64,000 bases of DNA from Deltaproteobacteria bacterium (GTDB lineage Bacteria > Myxococcota_A > UBA796 > SXON01): contig CANLGL010000025.1 of the NCBI GenBank assembly GCA_947490345.1, positions 1 through 64,000 of the forward strand, written 5' to 3'. Below are positions 61,501-64,000 of the stretch, piece after piece. The position numbers and the translations under genes are program-made. Below the pieces are notes generated by a model. That model worked only from the letters and a program-made list of their open reading frames with translations. It searched no databases and was not told where the DNA came from. Every line of letters starts with the position of its first letter. Positions within the stretch are counted from its first letter, which is position 1.

Positions 61501-63263
61501 TGCCACACTTGCCGTTTGGCGCCCAAGTCCACCCCGAGGAGCAGGTGGGCGTCGCCGAGCTCCGGGAGACGCTCGGGGATACGCACGGACAGCGGAGGCG
61601 CGGGCAACCGCACAAACACCGGCGCCTGCAGATGCACCTCGCCCGCGTCGTACGCGCTCTCTACCTCGACGGGATTGCTGAATACCCGGTCATGCCCCTT
61701 CGCGTAGCGCCGCTCCCGCGTCATGTAGTAGCAGCCCAGGACGACGTCCTGGCTCGGCTGGATGATCGGGCGACCGGAGGCCGGGCTGAGGATGTTGTTG
61801 GTGGACATCATCAACACGCGCGCTTCGATCTGCGCCTCAATGCTGAGCGGCACGTGGACAGCCATTTGATCGCCGTCAAAGTCCGCGTTGAAAGCCGTAC
61901 AAACAAGCGGATGTAGCTGAATCGCCTTCCCCTCGATGAGCACCGGCTCGAACGCCTGGATGCCAAGGCGGTGCAGGGTGGGCGCGCGGTTGAGCATGAC
62001 CGGGTGCTCCTTGATCACCTCGTCAAGCACGTCCCACACTTCGTTCTCTTCGCGCTCGACCATCTTTTTGGCCGCCTTGATCGTCGTGACCACGCCGCGC
62101 TCCTCAAGCTTGGCGAAGATGAACGGCTTGAACAGCTCCAGCGCCATCTTCTTCGGGAGTCCACACTGGTGAAGACGGAGCTCCGGTCCGACTACGATGA
62201 CCGATCGGCCTGAATAATCCACGCGCTTTCCGAGCAGATTCTGCCGGAAGCGACCGTGTTTGCCCTTGAGCATGTCCGAAAGCGAACGCAACGCGCGCTT
62301 GTTCGGACCGGTGAAGACCTTCCCGCGACGGCCGTTGTCGAACAGCGCGTCCACGGCCTCCTGAAGCATCCGCTTCTCGTTGCGGATGATGATTTCGGGA
62401 GCGTTGAGGTCGTGCAGCCGCTTGAGCCGGTTGTTCCGGTTGATGACCCGCCGATAGAGATCGTTGAGATCCGACGTGGCGAACCGGCCGCCATCGAGCG
62501 GCACGAGCGGCCGGAGATCGGGGGGGATGACCGGAACCACCTCGAGCATCATCCACTCCGGACGATTGCCCGACTGCTGGAAGGCCTCGACGATCTTGAG
62601 CCTCTTCGCAAACTTCCGGCGTTGAGCCTCAGACGAGGTGTCACGCATCTGGGCGCGAAGCGTCTCCGCAAGGCCCTCAATGTCCATCTTTCCGAGCGCG
62701 TCGCGCACAACCTCACCGCCCATACCGACGTCAAAGCTGCCGTAGCCATAGGTGCGGATCGCCTCCTGGTAGTCCTCTTCGGAGAGGATTTCGCCCTCTT
62801 TCAAGGTCGACTCGCCCGGGCTGGTGACCATGTAGGACTCGCAGTACAGCACCTTCTCCAGGTCCTTCAGCGAAACGTCGAGAAGGTTGCCGATGCGACT
62901 CGGCAGGCTCTTCAAAAACCAGATGTGCGCGACGGGAGTGGCGAGCTCGATGTGGCCCAACCGTTCACGGCGTACTTTTGCCTGGATGACCTCCACCCCA
63001 CACTTTTCGCAGGTGATGCCACGGTGTTTCATCCGCTTGTACTTGCCGCAGATACACTCGTAGTCCTTCACCGGACCAAAGATCTTTGCGCAGAACAAGC
63101 CGTCTTTTTCTGGCTTGAACGTGCGGTAGTTGATGGTCTCGGGCTTCTTGACTTCGCCGTGTGACCACGAGCGGATCTTCTCAGGCGACGCCAGGGAGAT
63201 CTTGACCGCCACGTACTGCAGCGGGTTCTTCGGCTTCTCGAAGAGATTGTAGACGTCCTTCAT
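58521..63263 (-). CDS. rpoC: RNA polymerase subunit beta' with a large extra insertion
   Basis: 1580 residues from ATG 63263, which has GGAGG 5 nt upstream. Zinc ribbon [19 protein letters not shown] lies near residue 70, the active-site NADFDGD at 459-465, the [11 protein letters not shown] zinc site near the trigger loop, and an SI3-type insert of the sort common in Gram-negative bacteria after [11 protein letters not shown]. Between R552 (HLQAPVFVR) and K774 (KTTVGRV) there are 221 residues where E. coli has about 20. This Gly/Ala/Val-rich block of about 200 extra residues is in frame and has codon use like the rest. Typical deltaproteobacterial beta' has about 1400 residues. Confidence 0.97.
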   Translation of the reverse strand: MKDVYNLFEKPKNPLQYVAVKISLASPEKIRSWSHGEVKKPETINYRTFKPEKDGLFCAKIFGPVKDYECICGKYKRMKHRGITCEKCGVEVIQAKVRRERLGHIELATPVAHIWFLKSLPSRIGNLLDVSLKDLEKVLYCESYMVTSPGESTLKEGEILSEEDYQEAIRTYGYGSFDVGMGGEVVRDALGKMDIEGLAETLRAQMRDTSSEAQRRKFAKRLKIVEAFQQSGNRPEWMMLEVVPVIPPDLRPLVPLDGGRFATSDLNDLYRRVINRNNRLKRLHDLNAPEIIIRNEKRMLQEAVDALFDNGRRGKVFTGPNKRALRSLSDMLKGKHGRFRQNLLGKRVDYSGRSVIVVGPELRLHQCGLPKKMALELFKPFIFAKLEERGVVTTIKAAKKMVEREENEVWDVLDEVIKEHPVMLNRAPTLHRLGIQAFEPVLIEGKAIQLHPLVCTAFNADFDGDQMAVHVPLSIEAQIEARVLMMSTNNILSPASGRPIIQPSQDVVLGCYYMTRERRYAKGHDRVFSNPVEVESAYDAGEVHLQAPVFVRLPAPPLSVRIPERLPELGDAHLLLGVDLGAKRQVWHVHRGATVIHEANSIVTDVASVGGDIAVSVDGGSVSGDAFAAVSLFHLGGDMPKGKGLRFAAGHGLGSAAGLAAGRGDFEESVTVDGPAGLTIKAFRLPKLRGNARVIGVIAPALPGAGGKVSVDARLNSAQRLGVLRQGLQALRARFDDDLVLVIAPAGFFGFEGKVPLHTEESSSALEARGELVKTTVGRVLFFANVVPPELPFSIVNRPLGKKQLGEIIDRCYRVAGAKKTVLLADALMQIGFRYSTSAGISVCIDDMHIPTTKASAIEKATAEARETESQYNDGLITVKERYNKIVDLWSAVTDQISKSLIAEIKVEKVANPDTGKMEDHDSFNAIWMMVDSGARGSTTQIRQLAGMRGLMAKPSGEIIENPITSNFREGLTVLEYFISTHGARKGLADTALKTANSGYLTRRLVDVVQDTIITAKDCGTRVGMEIRSLIEGGEVIEHVGERVLGRVATDDIMDPYSDEVLVPRNGLIDEAAVDNIVSAGVDRVRIRSVLSCDMRWGVCAMCYGRDLARGTLVNIGEAIGVIAAQSIGEPGTQLTMRTFHIGGAANKEVTQSYLELKTTGSIRFSDALLTVTNRHGNLIAVSRNGELKVVDDKGREREKYGIPYGAHILVKDGERVVAKARVAEWDGFNTPILANDAGVVLFEDFENVVKETTDVLTGRKSREVETFSDSDKRPRIVVKEPGAKGKHKIRVFLSAGTKVEVEEGQEVFTGDVLARIPRETTKTKDITGGLPRVAELFEARKPKEVAIITETDGVVSFGKETKGKRRVVVTAESGEAQEYLIPKGKNITVNEGDFVRAGDPLMDGAANPHDILKIKGESELANYLVDEIQEVYRLQGVKINDKHIEVIVRQMLRRVKVRHPGDTDFLVDEAVEKWRYDEENERIVATGGRPAQNEPLLLGITKASLSTDSFLSAASFQETTRVLTEAAINGRTDRLRGLKENILMGRLIPAGTGFAAYQKLGMMIADTAMAGGEGDEEAV

Positions 63264-63348
63264 GAGGCCTCCGATGGGGGAGAAAACAGTCGGCAGATGC
63301 GAGAAAGAGGCGGGCGCGCCGACGTCGGTGCCACCCAAGGGGAAGGGA

Positions 63349-64000
<652 letters not shown>

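Noticed and set aside
60945-61607. Intein or inserted mobile element as explanation for the RpoC insertion
   Set aside because: The block begins and ends without Cys/Ser and His-Asn splice junctions, carries no endonuclease or transposase motif, and has no flanking repeats.

Overview
The window is about 64 kb of GC-rich bacterial chromosome, densely coding on both strands. I see no phage, insertion sequence, plasmid or CRISPR signal. LpxD points to a lipopolysaccharide outer membrane. Three lipoprotein-type proteins with Asp-rich MopE-type metal-binding repeats, a DivIVA-domain protein and a Gld-type ABC exporter fit best with Myxococcota or another former deltaproteobacterial lineage. This is inference from gene content; there is no 16S rRNA gene in the window to test it.

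Left part (1-13.5 kb): a truncated MopE-repeat lipoprotein; an ABC exporter operon (ATPase, permease, GldG-like protein); a Tat-exported small subunit with a GMC oxidoreductase; a ferritin-like protein. On the minus strand follow an SCP2 protein, then an overlapping run of Nudix hydrolase, LpxD, a membrane protein with a sigma-like N-terminus, DivIVA-domain protein, PHP phosphoesterase and an SDR-like protein.

Middle part (13.5-40 kb): a MopE lipoprotein, uvrB, recR and a dnaX locus whose tau-type C-terminus lies in another frame; two tandem tRNA-Ser genes and tadA; an ECF sigma/anti-sigma pair; pentapeptide-repeat, ATP-grasp and AAA ATPase genes; a gpsA-gap-pgk-tpiA operon facing secG-tRNA-Leu(GAG); a MATE-cstA-Fur operon; then obg, a lipoprotein, an exported protein, rsfS, rlmH, a ComF-like gene, a 54-residue small protein and a third MopE/FG-GAP lipoprotein.

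Right part (40-64 kb): one continuous minus-strand block of the transcription and translation machinery. In transcription order it runs rpoB (cut by the edge), rpoC, rpsL, rpsG, fusA, tuf, the S10 and spc clusters, secY, adk, map, rpmJ, rpsM, rpsK, rpoA, rplQ. The order is classical except that rplC, infA and rpsD are missing from their usual places.

The most notable observations are: an in-frame insertion of about 200 residues in RpoC just after the catalytic NADFDGD region; the split or frameshifted dnaX; the absence of rplC and rpsD, the latter position holding a strong RNA hairpin instead; and a recurring layout with a TANNNT hexamer 6-8 nt before a start codon that has no Shine-Dalgarno, which suggests leaderless mRNAs.
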